From positions 38,900,488-38,964,487 of the forward strand of contig OX381721.1 of the NCBI GenBank assembly GCA_947462335.1: a stretch of DNA of 64,000 nt, given 5' to 3'. The translations under genes and the position numbers were made by a program. The notes beneath the pieces are model-generated. The model saw nothing but the letters and a program-made list of their open reading frames with translations, was not told where the DNA came from and did no database searches. This DNA comes from Harmothoe impar. Lineage: Eukaryota > Annelida > Polychaeta > Phyllodocida > Polynoidae. Shown here piece by piece: positions 10,811-22,324 of the stretch (position 1 is its first letter; the number at the start of each line of letters is the position of its first letter).

Positions 10811-10847
<37 letters not shown>

Positions 10848-12598
10848 ATGGATAGGTGACTAATGTCTATCCCTAAAGATTTTTTGATTTTTTCGAAGCA
10901 TCTTTTTAGCTGCCATTACATAATTATGTGAACAGTTTGTGTCCTTGTATATATATATGTGTTTCCCGTTTATGCTGTGTCATCAGGATGTCTGGCATTT
11001 CCCTTGTGTGTGGGCGGTTGTTATATAGAACAGACACAGTTTTATACACACGGTACAATACTGTACATAAATGGAAATGTATAGCGGTCTTTGTGAAAAG
11101 GAATATTATATTGTACCAGGAACTGCTAACCCGATGCAACATGAAAAACGGTGGACAAATACCCTCGATTCAGGACAGGAAACAATTTCATGCTATGCAA
11201 ACTTTGGTAACAAATTATATTTCTACTGGGAATCCCTTGACATAAGTGTGTGTCCGACATGTATTCTACCATGCATAATACACCATGGGATTGATAAGGG
11301 ATTCTCCTGGAGGAAGACATCTGGGTATTTTCCAAAGTCGCCATAGTAGGCCTACTTAATACATAGGCCCTACCGCGCCTGGCTCTCTGTCGTGAATCGA
11401 GGGTATCAAGCTGGCCCCATTAGTGGAAGACCAAACCTTTATTAAATGTGTCAATAAAGTGTTATGATACTCATAGCAAAAAGAAATTAAAAAATAAAAA
11501 TAAATAAGAATAAAATAAATAAATAAAAATCATCCCCGGACGCATCCGAGCGACATCACTGAGGGGCCATAAACACGTAACTTCCCCCGTATATTGGGGG
11601 AGATCCTTCGACTATCCGACTGGGACTACTAGTATCGATTTTTGAGTAAATTATCCCTGTATCGTTTATTTATCTGAGATCAATTAGGCTATGTATAGGC
11701 TACCTAGTATATTGATCATGGTTAATCTATAGCCATCAATTGCTAAAGGGGCCGATCTCTGAGAGTGGAGGAGTGTGGATCATGTTCATCTAATGCAGTG
11801 ACCCAGGTGGCTCCTGTATAGCTCTCTCTATGCCACCATGTAATAGTAGTAGTAGTAGTGGTCTGCATGGATCACTAGCCACCCCTGTGGTTATAATTAC
11901 CTTGAACCAGTTGACGCAGCCTCGTCAGGTGAAATTGGTAGAGGGACCATGAATCAGGCTTGGCTTGGTATGAAACATTCTATAAAACCAGGATAAAGCT
12001 ATCATGACCTCCTTAAATTAATCATTGAACTAGGCTTCTAGGGATACACAATGCAGAAAGGAATCCTTGAGTATTTAAGTGTTTATTTTTAACCAAATCC
12101 ATGGGATGTGGTATATTCAAGGGGTAGTATACCATTTTCTGTGGGCACACAAGTAGTAGTCTAGACAGCCAGTACACTGGTGGGTATCAATAGTATTGTA
12201 TACTACCACTGGCATAGTCTAACTGCTGGTCACACCAGTGCAACTTATGTAGAGCAGTGAATTACTGGAAGGGAACAACCAGCATCCTATTTCTTGGTTG
12301 CCTGAGCTGTTATTTTTGGGGTACTTTGCTAGGGAATACCATCCTACAGGGCTAGGCCATGCCTGGATCTCAGGGATTGTGCTTGGGTGATTCTAAATTT
12401 AACTGAGGTGTTATATAAACTCAACAACCCTGCCAGAGGATTTTACGATTTGGTTTGAGAAGTCTTAGCCTTTAATATGAATCATCATTTTAGATCTGTA
12501 TGACTACAGTGAGGAAGATGAAAACCTTTAGGGTGCTTGAAGTAATTGAATGGGCTGTCACACAAAGTAGTGAGCTCATTGATAAATGTTGTATTTTC
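10458..12598. other. gene-free stretch
   Basis: No gene is supported. A C17-CA run lies at 10810-10841 and an AAAT-rich run near 11485-11530. Overlapping chance frames of 70-105 codons at 10.92-11.35 kb on both strands show no motif or splice support. Confidence 0.45.
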
Positions 12599-12696
12599 TT
12601 GAAGTGGCATTCTAACCTAGCATATCCCATTCATAATTCTAGTACTGTTCTAGTGTACTATGTGGTCAAGTGCGAGTGGTTAGAATGCCCCTTTAA
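12599..12696. mobile_element. short TTAA-ended (piggyBac-like) MITE
   Basis: About 98 bp. The right end GAATGCCCCTTTAA and left end TTGAAGTGGCATTC are inverted repeats; the left TTAA has decayed to TTGA. The interior (TAGTACTGTTCTAGT and AAGTGCGAGTGGT) matches the better preserved copy at 30131-30233. It has the TTAA target and AGTGGCA terminus of piggyBac-type non-autonomous elements. Confidence 0.65.
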
Positions 12697-14550
12697 TGCT
12701 CGCCTTGCCTCGCCTAGCTGAAGTGGCCTACAGGCTAGGCGAGCCAACCAATTTATGGCGGTACCACCCCAAATGTGCCACTTCCAGGTAGATTGACGGA
12801 TTGAAAATTTTATCTGAAAATCCATGTCTGAAAACTGGGACATTTTGAGCAGATTTTTGTCGCTGCAAGTTTTGCGATCAATTTATGACTGATGGTATCC
12901 AATATCTTCTATTTTTAAAGGAATTATCTGGTAACCATGGCAACCCAAAAAAACTTTTCCTGTTAACCAGGGTTAATTTCTGACGAAAATAGGCGAAAGA
13001 ACCTCATTTCTGAACACATTTCCCCTTTTTCCTGTCTAAAATTACACATATTTTCATGAATTTGACTCAGGAATCTTCAGATTTCCTCAAAATATTGACC
13101 TCAAAAGTAGCCGTCTGCTTAGATCGCCCCCAATGGCGTCCAGAAAATATGTGTCCACGTCCTCACAAAATCAGACAAAAATGGCACTGCTTTTGGACAA
13201 CTTAGGTACGGTGAGCCCCGATCAGCGATTGATCAAACAAATCAATTCCAGGTAGACTAGTACGGGTTCATTGGTTAGGCAAAAAAAAAAGGTTTGTTTC
13301 AGGTCACCCAACTGACCCTATCAAATTGGTCAATTTTTAAAGAAATTGGCTGGTACATTTATATTTTAAAAATAAAATTAAAAAGAGAAGAATTCCGACC
13401 GACCGACCCTACATTTTCCTCCCGTGTTACCTGAAACAAACCGTTTTTGATGGACCTCAATACATTATTTAGATTCATGGTTAGGGATGTCATTATATCC
13501 AATTTGCACAGCAAATCCATATTGTGCATTTGATGTATTATAATTGTATTTATTAAAATCATTTTTGAAATAAATACTTTGGGTATCATTTTTTGGTTAA
13601 AATTTCTCACTCTCCCAAGCCTAATGTCTGACTTCCCATCGTTGGTACCAGGTACCGGGGAAGCCATGCATCTAGCCCTCTTATGGAGTGGAGTGGCTTT
13701 CCGCAAAAACTTCAGACCCCTCCCTCACTAGGAAGGGTCACCAGATAGAGACCATAAGGGGAAGAAAGGCCCTAGGGCCGATAACCCCCTTTTTTGCTCT
13801 TACCAACAATATCAATGTTGCACCATTCTGACCTAAGACTGACACTGACCAACATGCAGTGCAAGTCTACCCCCCATGCCAATACTATCCTATACAGGAG
13901 GCCTTGGTTTATTTTATATTTTTTATCTTTCCCTGAAAAATAAAAAATATGCAAAGTTTTTTGCACCCTAAAATGCTACTGATGAGTCAATTGACGAAAC
14001 CGAAGAGCTACAGTTACTTTTTAAATATGTTGGCATATTTCACAGTGTATTTACACTAAAGGTGTACAAATTAGTTCAAACAACAAGGGACTTATGCAAG
14101 TCTACAGCCTGGGTATGTTCTCACCTGGCCTTGACCCCCAGGGAGGTGTCTTAGATTGTTTTCACCGGAATGTGTGGTCATGGGACTTAAATCTGACCTA
14201 TATAGGTGTGTTGCGATTTCTAGAAATATAACCTCATTCCTGTGTAAATTCTGCAAAAAGCATACCCATATGTGTGCAAGGCCTCTATGCATGGATCCTG
14301 ATACCACATCCCAATGGGACTGTAAAGGGCTAAGTATACATTTTGATATTTCTGATTTAAGAATTATACCATATACTGTAGTTCAAAGGGGAAAAAGGAA
14401 GAGTTAAGCAGTCAAGCTTGTGAGTCAGTCCTAGATACCACACCCATATAGGAATAATGGAGGTTATCCCTAAAAAGCATACCCATATAGGTGTACACCA
14501 CTCCACTCCCTTGGGGCTGAAATTGAACCCATATCACTCCAAATTATGAC
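12697..14550. other. gene-free stretch
   Basis: No gene is supported. The 115-codon minus-strand frame at 13359-13706 has no recognisable motif and no flanking splice exons. The phrase GGTTTGTTTCAGGT with a nearby mirror at 13430 suggests an old inverted-repeat element around 13.29-13.45 kb. Confidence 0.4.
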
Positions 14551-14720
14551 CACCCAGCTAACAAAAAACGTTTCCAGAACGTTTTAAAACGTTTGTATTT
14601 GGTTTGGAAACAAACGTTTGTTTTAGAACATTTTAAAACGTTTGTATTTGGTTTGGAAACAAACGTTTGTTTTAGAATGTTTTAAAATGTTTGTACACGG
14701 TTTGGAAGCAAACGTTTATG
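14551..14720. mobile_element. left part of an AACGTT-type element
   Basis: It begins CCCAGCTAACAAAAAACGTT and repeats GTTTTAAAACGTTTGTAT blocks. The matching opposite end, TTTTTTTGTTAGCTGGG, lies at 16973-16989, so the two may be the ends of one element enlarged by later insertions. Confidence 0.55.
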
Positions 14721-14937
14721 TCCGAACCTTAATCTCATGTGGTCATTATCAATTCAAGGAAATGGAAATCTTTTTAAATGATTAAAAAGAATTGTCAATG
14801 GATTTTGCTCACCTAATTTTTGAAAATCGAGAATTCTTTTAAAGTGTGTTTCTTCTATTTATTCTCCCAGGCCAACAGATTTATCTTTTTGTTAAACACA
14901 AAGTTCTTAAGAAAGAATTCTGTCTCATTACCAAGTC

Positions 14938-15060
14938 ATAAAATCTGTTCGTTTTGGGATTCGAACCCTGCCCTCACTCATGTGGAGGGGGGGGGTCGTG
15001 GGGGTGGAGGAGGGGGGTGGAGGAGGGGGGGGGTTAGCCGGGGATGCTGTGGGTTGTAGA
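14938..15060. repeat. G-rich low-complexity stretch with tRNA-like B box
   Basis: A minus-strand B-box-like GGGTTCGAATCC at 14958-14969 is followed on the plus strand by about 60 bp of G-runs (GGGGGGG, GGAGGAGG). There is no gene. Confidence 0.4.
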
Positions 15061-15289
15061 TTTCAAATGGGAGGGCCGGGGACGTCTAGTGTCTCAATGT
15101 GTGCGTGTCCAGTGCGGATGGGTCACCAACTGGGTTGACCTGTCCCCAAACTCTTTAGTACATTCTATCACGTCCCTAAAAGGTGATGATGATACAGGGC
15201 CCATACGGACCGAACCTGTCCCTAAAAGTGTAGGGACGTGCTTTTTGCATCTAGTCACCTCATAGATTCGATCACCATGACCACCCTTA

Positions 15290-15365
15290 TAATAAAGCTC
15301 AGTTGGCAAGTCTTAACATAGAGAACCCAAAGGTCCCTGGCTCGATTCCCAGTAGTGCAAGATTG
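15290..15365 (+). mobile_element. tRNA-like SINE head
   Basis: An A-box-like AGCTCAGTTGGCAAG near 15297 and B box TGGCTCGATTCCC near 15340 have tRNA-like spacing. The middle does not form a clean anticodon arm, so I read it as a SINE head or tRNA pseudogene. Confidence 0.45.
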
Positions 15366-15461
15366 TGAAACGGAAATGCTTATTTTCCAAAAAGGCCCAC
15401 AATATTTTACCCCCCCCCCCGCCACTCTCAAGAAGGGTCAAAATTGTTACTCCCACCCCCC

Positions 15462-15537
15462 TGGAGAACCGAACCCGGGATCTGCAGACTGGGAGTTCAA
15501 GGCTCTCCCTATTGAGCTAAGGAGGCTGTTGGTGTAA
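15462..15537 (-). mobile_element. tRNA-like SINE head, inverted mate of 16.68 kb
   Basis: On the minus strand it reads TTAGCTCAATAGGGAGAG, then GATCCCGGGTTCGGTTCTC, which are A- and B-box words. Nearly the same sequence lies in the opposite orientation at 16676-16741. Neither copy has a clean acceptor stem, so these are SINE or pseudogene copies. Confidence 0.55.
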
Positions 15538-15893
15538 TCAGGTACAGAGGGTAAATTGAAGGGTTCAATAAACGCGGAGGTATGCCATTTTACATGCATC
15601 AGTGGTAGTGGTTAAGAGCTATGTTACGTCCACGTTCTATGAGCTTTGACATGGTTGCTAAAGGTCTCTATATGTCACTCTCTACTATTTCAGGGGGAGC
15701 TATTGGTCCTCCATTATAATGAATCATATAGGATTATTGTATATATACGGGGGCATATCCCAGACCAACCCCGCCTATTCTATGATGGATAGTTGAGAAA
15801 TTATGGTAAAAATAAAAAGGTTTCAAGTAATAGAACATGTGTATAAATACAGTCCTTCAAAATCCGGGGACTAGACACATTTTAATGCAAATA

Positions 15894-16422
15894 CAGTAAA
15901 ACTTCGTTATAAGGAGGACCTTGGGACCAGTGCGATTTGCTCCTTATAAGCAAGGTCTCCTTATAAGCAAGGTCAGCCTTATAAAGGTCCAACAACAGAA
16001 CACTCCCTACATGTGTGTCTTATACCCTTATAGACTTGATTTGAATACAATTCAGATGGGTGTGTGTATTATTTCAAGTCAAAACCCCTTCTAGATCCCC
16101 TTCATGGAGCTTTTGATCTCCCTTCCTCCCTAGGGAAGCTACAAATGTATTCTCCCTACCCCTATGGGATGGGCCAGTGGGCAATTCTAATCAATATGTG
16201 ACTGTAATCCTGAGAAATAACTTCCCTGGGTAAGGTTTGCACGTACAAAATAAGAAATGAGCCAAAATTACCTCCTTATATCAGAGGTTAAGGTAAAAAC
16301 ACCTCCTTCTAAGAGAGTTTTCTTACTATATAAATGTATAGGGAAAAATCAGGACCACATAAATCTGCTCCTTATAAGCAAGGTCTCCTTATATCAGAGT
16401 TCCTTATAACGAAGTTTCACTG
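15894..16422. mobile_element. pogo/Tigger-like MITE, TSD TA
   Basis: The ends are CAGTAAAACTTCGTTATAAG and, reversed, CAGTGAAACTTCGTTATAAG, the typical pogo-type terminus. TA dinucleotides flank both ends. The interior repeats CTCCTTATAAGCAAGG phrases and codes for nothing. Relatives lie at 55527-57091 and, decayed, at about 35066-35840. Confidence 0.85.
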
Positions 16423-16675
16423 TATAGAAAAATAGAATAAGTGGATAAAATATGAACTATCCATTGAAGTTTCCCCCGGAAATTAACCCTATTGGGGACC
16501 TTTAGCAAACCCAACTTAGCTGATTTAACCCAGACGTGTCCTATCCATTCAGCACTGCTACATCTGCGTTTAATGAGCTTTTACGTGGTTGCTAAATGTC
16601 CATGTTGATACAGTGTGACACAAAGAACTAATTTTTGATGCAACATCCTACCTCTGTACCTGATTGTACCCAGTC

Positions 16676-16741
16676 TTCTTAGCTCAATAGGGAGAGCCTT
16701 GAACTCTCAATCTGCAGATCCCGGGTTCGGTTCTCCGTGTG
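16676..16741 (+). mobile_element. tRNA-like SINE head
   Basis: TTAGCTCAATAGGGAGAG (A box) and ATCCCGGGTTCGGTTCTC (B box) with tRNA-like spacing. It is the inverted mate of 15462-15537. The sequence after it turns into ACGTTTT repeats of the AACGTT-type element. Confidence 0.55.
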
Positions 16742-16789
16742 GCTTTTGCAGTCAAAAGAATTTGTATGCAAAAGGTTACACCCAAACCT

Positions 16790-16989
16790 TTTGCAAACCT
16801 TTTGCAAACCTTTTGCAAACGTTTTTCAGAGGTTCTACAAAAAACGTTTTGAAAACGTTTTTTTGCAAACGTTTTTTTGTGTCAACGTTTTAACGTTTTA
16901 TAAACGTTTTATAAACGTTTTTGCAGACGTTTGCAAACCTCCTGCAAACGTTTTCCCAACGTTAGAAAAACGTTTTTTTGTTAGCTGGG
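16790..16989. mobile_element. right part of an AACGTT-type element
   Basis: Tandem GCAAACGTTTT-type units end in TTTTTTTGTTAGCTGGG. It pairs in inverted orientation with the 14551 terminus. Confidence 0.55.
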
Positions 16990-17926
16990 CAGTCCTCCAG
17001 GTATGGTTGGACCTGAGACACCTCCCCGGGCCTTGACCTTGCCCCAGTACTAGGACCAATAACAGGCCTAGCTTCTGGACACACCCTAGTAACTGGTAAA
17101 CACTTACCTGGATACCTTTGTCCTGGTGGTGTCACATGGTACAGAAGAAGTTGTGGAGGTGAAACCCTGGTCTGTGTCATATTATGTTGATGACGATCAT
17201 TTATATAATAGCTGTCGATATATCAATACATTGCAATAAAATATTTAGCCATAAAGTTCATCTGAAACACTGTTTATTACCTTATGGCAGTTGTTCACGT
17301 AATAATCATTGACATGATACACAAAACTCCCAGTCTTCCCAGGAAACAAAAGACATTATACAACGTAATTAACATTTCTCAATCGATCCTTATCGTGGCA
17401 AAACGTTATTATAACGTTTGTTCAGCCGGGTTAAATACGGTGAGACTGGTCAAAAAGAATAACAACCGTAAAACTTGACCAATAAATCGACCTAACCTAT
17501 AAATCAAATTGGAATTTCGAGGGAAAATCGATTTATAGGAAAATACTTTGAACTATTGGAAAACCTCACTTTTCAGTCGATTTGGAGTTTGAGATCTTTT
17601 AGGGGAAAGACCACACCCCAGACTCCCCTAAACCACACATAACTCAGGGACAAAGACAGTATTATTTATGTTAATCTGCCCTCCTTTTTTTTCAAAATCT
17701 GCCCTAATTAAACCATTTTCTATCAAGCCGGTCAAAGTTGGTACGATATGCATCGCACTATTGTTAAGGACCTACTGTGAGACTACTGATCTTCCATTAG
17801 ATCATGACAAATACTGCATATTTAATGAGAACGTGGACAAAGCTGTATGGAATAAATTTGATACAAATTGTTGACTTGGTTGCCTACCTATACAGCGGAG
17901 AAAGTGGCACCAGGCCTACCATCAGA
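16990..17926. other. gene-free stretch upstream of the lectin gene
   Basis: No gene is supported. A half copy of the GGCTGTGTC-ended MITE (TCTGCCCTAATTAAACC, then TCAAGCCGGTCAAAG) lies at about 17672-17745, just upstream of the lectin start. The lectin promoter is probably here but I see no convincing TATA box. Confidence 0.4.
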
Positions 17927-20900
17927 ATGACGTGTTCCCGGCAGCTCTTGTACATTCTAGTTTTCTATTTACAAACACGAGGAGTTTACCAAGGTGAGTT
18001 TTTTACTGCTCTCTTAAGGTCAAATCCCACAACGCGAGAGAGGGTCAGAAAATGTTGCTAATTGGTAGTATAGCCGATTTTGGGGCCTATATTGGCTAAG
18101 ACAGGCCCAAATAGGCAAGAAAGTGTTGTCTATATCTTGTGATTTGGGAAATTACCGGGATCAAAAAAGTTAGATTTTTTCCCCCAGAAGGCCTGGAAAA
18201 TGTTGTTTATCAGAATATGTCAAGGTTCCTTGCTAAATCACAATGGTTGTGTCACTGATTAATCATTACCCAAATCCCACATGCTCCATATATACAGGGG
18301 ATTTGCTGTGTGATTTATAGTGTTTAGCTATGCATATAATGGTGAATATAGTTGCAGGTAATGTAATTGCATCAACATTCCTTAATATTTGAATTTCAAA
18401 GTCCCTTCTGTTGCGATTTCAAAACCTACACCAAGTCCCACATGGCCCAAATCGCAACACTCTCCCTGTCCAAATTGGGTACAGTGGGATTTGAAGAGCC
18501 CTAAAATCGGGGGACAAGTGTTGCGATTTACAATATTGGCAACAGTTGCCCCTTGTTATTATGTCAATAATCAACACTTTCTGGCCCTTGTTTCGCGTTG
18601 TGGGATTTGACCTTTATGGGAAGCAATCATTGTCTGTTTTGTGTTGTTGATGACAAGGCATCATACTACAAATGCGGCATGATGAAGCATGGGGGAGTTT
18701 CTTGTTAGTTCTCCTGTTTTAGTATAGCTTATAAATATTGACATTTTATCCCACAGATTGTCCAAATCCTTACGCAGCTGCGGGACGCTACTGTTATGTT
18801 GTTACTGATGGCACCTACAGCTGGTATGACGCCCAGAACCTGTGTATGGGCCTTGCAGCAGGAGCCCTAGCAACAATAAGGTCTGCCGCCGAATCCACTG
18901 CCATAGAAACATTCCTCAATAAGTAAGTATACTTTACATGCAGACGTGTTGAGGCTTATCTTTGAGGCCTATCTTAAAGCAAGAGTTTATACTGCATTGT
19001 TATATAGTAACCCATTATTTTACTATGAAATGACTAATTGATTTAGTTATGCAATAAAGTATTTTACTGAAAAGGCTACTGTACTGCACCTTTAGATTTT
19101 TAGCACAGGCCATTAATAAATTCTGGGAGTCGCAACATTTTGAAATCTATAATTACTACACCAGTCAGCACCGTGGAGGAAAGTATCACTGAAATTAGTG
19201 CAAAGCCAATCCAATACATCACTCATGTGGCTCAACATGTGAAAAGGTACATTCATGGGGATTTTTAATACTGGTTTTGGCCACCAGAGCGCATCAGAAT
19301 GGCAAAATAGTGAAAGACATGCCCAAAAATGCTTTATGGAAAATCCGGTAGTCTTCTGAGAATTGTTCGATTTTTGGTGCAAATTTTCTGCATTTGGAAT
19401 ATATAAATGAAATGTTTTCTCTGGGAAATTGACATATAGGCTAATGCACATTCTGTTTTCCATGGAAACCATTTCATTCCAAGTTATAAATGACAACTCA
19501 TGTTCGATATAATTATGATTCCCGCAAACTACCAGGAATATCTTAGCTTATGATATCTCATTTTAGAGATCTTCCCAGCTAGCACCTTACGTAAAAATAA
19601 CTAGTAATTTCATGATATCATTTTTCGTTCCTAAGACGTCACATATGCAAGAAGTGTTTACGTGCAGGGATGACATTTATACCAGTTTTGATTATACCCC
19701 CTCCCCAGTAGTGATTATAAATCAGATAGGATATTAGGATACCTCTGAGAGAGATTGTAGACATCATGAAGTTATGTTCATTTTATGTCCAATAGGCACT
19801 CTGCATAGGAAACAAGTAACACCTGCTCTGTGAAAGATACTTTGCAGGCATTTTCCATTCCATACAGACACATTTATCCTAGCCAGGAGGCCCAGATGTG
19901 ATATCAGCCCAAAGCCAGAATTCCTGCTTATACAATTTCAAAGGACACAGAAAACTCAAAACTGGTATAACTGTCATCCCTGCAACATGTCATGTACATA
20001 TCGCCATATCACATCTTTTTGACATGACTAAATTTATATGTTTTAGACATGTTTTACAGCTGGTCATATATACTTCATTATTGTTAAGTTCAAACGTATT
20101 GTTGATGTGTATTCTTTTTTATGTAAATATATTTATGTAAAATACCCATGACATGTAAAAACTTCTTGCGTATCTGACATCTTGGGAACGAAAAATGACA
20201 TCATCCAATGATGTCACCAATCCGAAAATGATGTAAAAATAATGTGATTTACATGAGTTTTGCTAGCTGGGTTGACACAAACTTAAATAATCGATTCCCC
20301 CCTCAGTACCCCTTTCCATGTGCCCGGTTACACATGTGTGGTGATCGTCTGATATGATCTGATGACATTTTTCTATCAATTATCAGAGTATTTGTTTTTT
20401 CACATGAGCCTTAGATTTGTAGTCAGTAAAAACTATTTTTCCTTGACATTTTTTTCTTTCACACAGCAATGGGATCACAGTTGATGTATGGATCGGCCTC
20501 CGTGACTCTGGCACAGGGACTGATTTTAAATGGATCTGGAATGAATCAACTGCTACATATGTCAACTGGGACACTGCCACTGCCCAGCCAAATCGAGCGC
20601 AAGTTGAAATTGGGCCCACCGACTCAGCTTGTACCCATTTGAGATTTGAATATGCTTTCAGATGGAATGATTTTTTATGTGCTGCGGAATCCAGAGCTCT
20701 GTGCATGCGGCCTTGTGCGTATAATCTTCATGTAACCAAAAGCCTTGATAAGGAAATAATATCAATGATAAGATGCATAATTATATCTATTATGGCAGAT
20801 GTGCTTTTGGAGCGTTATATATGCAGGTATTTATCTGGCACCTGCATAGACTCTGCATAGACTCTACATGAGTGTTTTATATGTTCTTACTGTAGGTTAT

Positions 20901-21624
20901 AAACATTTGTATGCCATACTCTACCCCTTCTTGCGTGACAGTAGGAGGAGGTTATGGGGACTTGGCTTGAAGAAGGTTATGGGGACTAGCCCAGGAGGCT
21001 ATACTTCCAATCATGTATTGAAAGCAAGGTGTAGGGATATAGTAGACACCTAGCATCTGAGCAGGTTAATTTCACTTACAATGCCTGACTTGCATATCTA
21101 ACATCTGAGCGGATGCCTTTTTGTAGTGTCCAAACAAAGATCTATCTAATACCCATTAATGTGCCTAGCAATCCTCTCTTATATTTCCAGTGTTTGAGAT
21201 TGAAATCAAGAATGACCCTCATGGAAAGATTCTGGTGCCCGAACTCCAGGATGACAGAGATTCAACTTGCCTTACACTCAAGCACCCACCAGTCGTCATG
21301 AAGATTGACAAGCCAGTCTGGTCTGAAGATGGAACCAACACCTTCTACATCAAGATCCACCATGGTGATGTCCCCATCAACTACAAGGACTGGCTGGCGG
21401 TGTATGTGACCATCGCTGGGCTTATGAGGAAGTACACAGAGCCGCCGATGGTGGGGACCACCCTCATGAAGGAGTGTGTGTATGATGCTGCCCACTCTGA
21501 TGCAGTCACCACTACTGTATTTCAGTGTGTCTGTCTGCAGGAATGCTCCGTCACCTTTCGCCTCAAGCTGGATGTGGTTAATCCCATCACGGTCTGCGAG
21601 ATTGAGGTGTTGAAAGTACTTTAA
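17927..21624 (+). CDS. secreted C-type lectin-like protein, four exons
   Basis: Coding exons are 17927-17993, 18757-18922, 20467-20714 and 21191-21624. All joins keep phase (1, 2, 1) and use GT..AG. The product is about 304 residues. Exon 1 gives a hydrophobic signal peptide (QLLYILVFYL). Exons 2-3 form one C-type lectin-like domain: YCY, then SWYDAQNLC, WIGL, a W-x-W pair, YVNW, and near the end RWNDFLC with a final Cys in CMRP. The WND calcium-site triplet is present, but the usual EPN/QPD loop reads QPN, so sugar specificity is uncertain. Exon 4 encodes a separate 143-residue, beta-rich, Cys-containing tail with no membrane segment that I cannot assign; its end (VCEIEVLKVL) is faintly like a galactose-binding or fucolectin fold. 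The inferred role is an extracellular recognition protein. Exon 3's donor (GTGCGT at 20715) was chosen because it alone keeps exon 4 open. Confidence 0.8.
19574..20271. mobile_element. 698-bp long-TIR element in lectin intron 2
   Basis: The ends are CCCAGCTAGCA and TGCTAGCTGGG. Homology between arms continues inward: ATCATTTTTCGTTCC followed by AAGACGTCA at the left against TCATTTTTCGTTCCCAAGAT at the right (reversed), then CAAGAAGT and GCAGGGATGAC words. The arms total over 100 bp, with an insertion in the right one. Its terminus resembles that of the AACGTT-type elements. It is non-coding and lies between lectin exons 2 and 3. Confidence 0.8.
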
Positions 21625-22324
21625 GAGGTTAAGCAGGACTGTGTATGATCTATGCTTGAGGGTCTGTTAGTGTTAATTAGCATAATTATACAACAGGCCC
21701 CAGGGGTATGCTACAATAAGGTACGACAGAGCTAGACCACTATCATCTTTCAATATTAGCCCTACTGTACCATGTGTTTAGCTATAGACAGGTGGCACCA
21801 TCTGAGGTTGGAAGGTGATGGTGGACTAGGCAGTTTGTGGAGTGCAACCTAGACAAATGCAACATGGCCGGCGCTAATCCAGGACAAAGATGTTAAAGAA
21901 ATGGATCCAATTGGATTATCTATACATAATATTAGAAAGAATTCAACATTTTGTCCATTGTTTTGTTATTTATCTTTATTGTTGGGTGACTCACTGTGAG
22001 CATATAAATTGATCAAAAGTGATGCAGAAATCTGTAATCATTTGGTAATTTTATAATCCTTTATATAAAATAATGAAAACATGTGTTAATCAGGTTCATA
22101 ACATATTGTGGATTAGCATTTCCTCTATGAAAATAATATATATCCCACATCTTCTAAAAGTGTAATCTCAAACTCATTTCTGGTTAAAGGGAATGTCCTT
22201 TAATAACTTGATGTATTACCATTGAAATGTCCTTTTCATATTTCGTACTTATATTTTGGTTTTACCTCCTAGATAAATACTACAAAAAACGTTTTTAAAA
22301 AATATGTTAACAGCACTTGAAAGG
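21625..22324. other. convergent intergenic stretch between lectin and carrier genes
   Basis: The lectin gene ends from the left and the SLC49A4-like gene ends from the right, so both 3' UTRs fall here. There is no further gene. A minus-strand AATAAA is at 21975-21980. Confidence 0.5.
21975..21980 (-). terminator. candidate polyadenylation signal of the carrier gene
   Basis: AATAAA on the minus strand, about 345 bp after the carrier stop codon. Confidence 0.4.

Noticed and set aside
13359..13706. 115-codon minus-strand frame.
   Set aside because: No recognisable domain; the AT-rich flank and start region lie in repeat-like sequence. There is no adjoining exon in phase.
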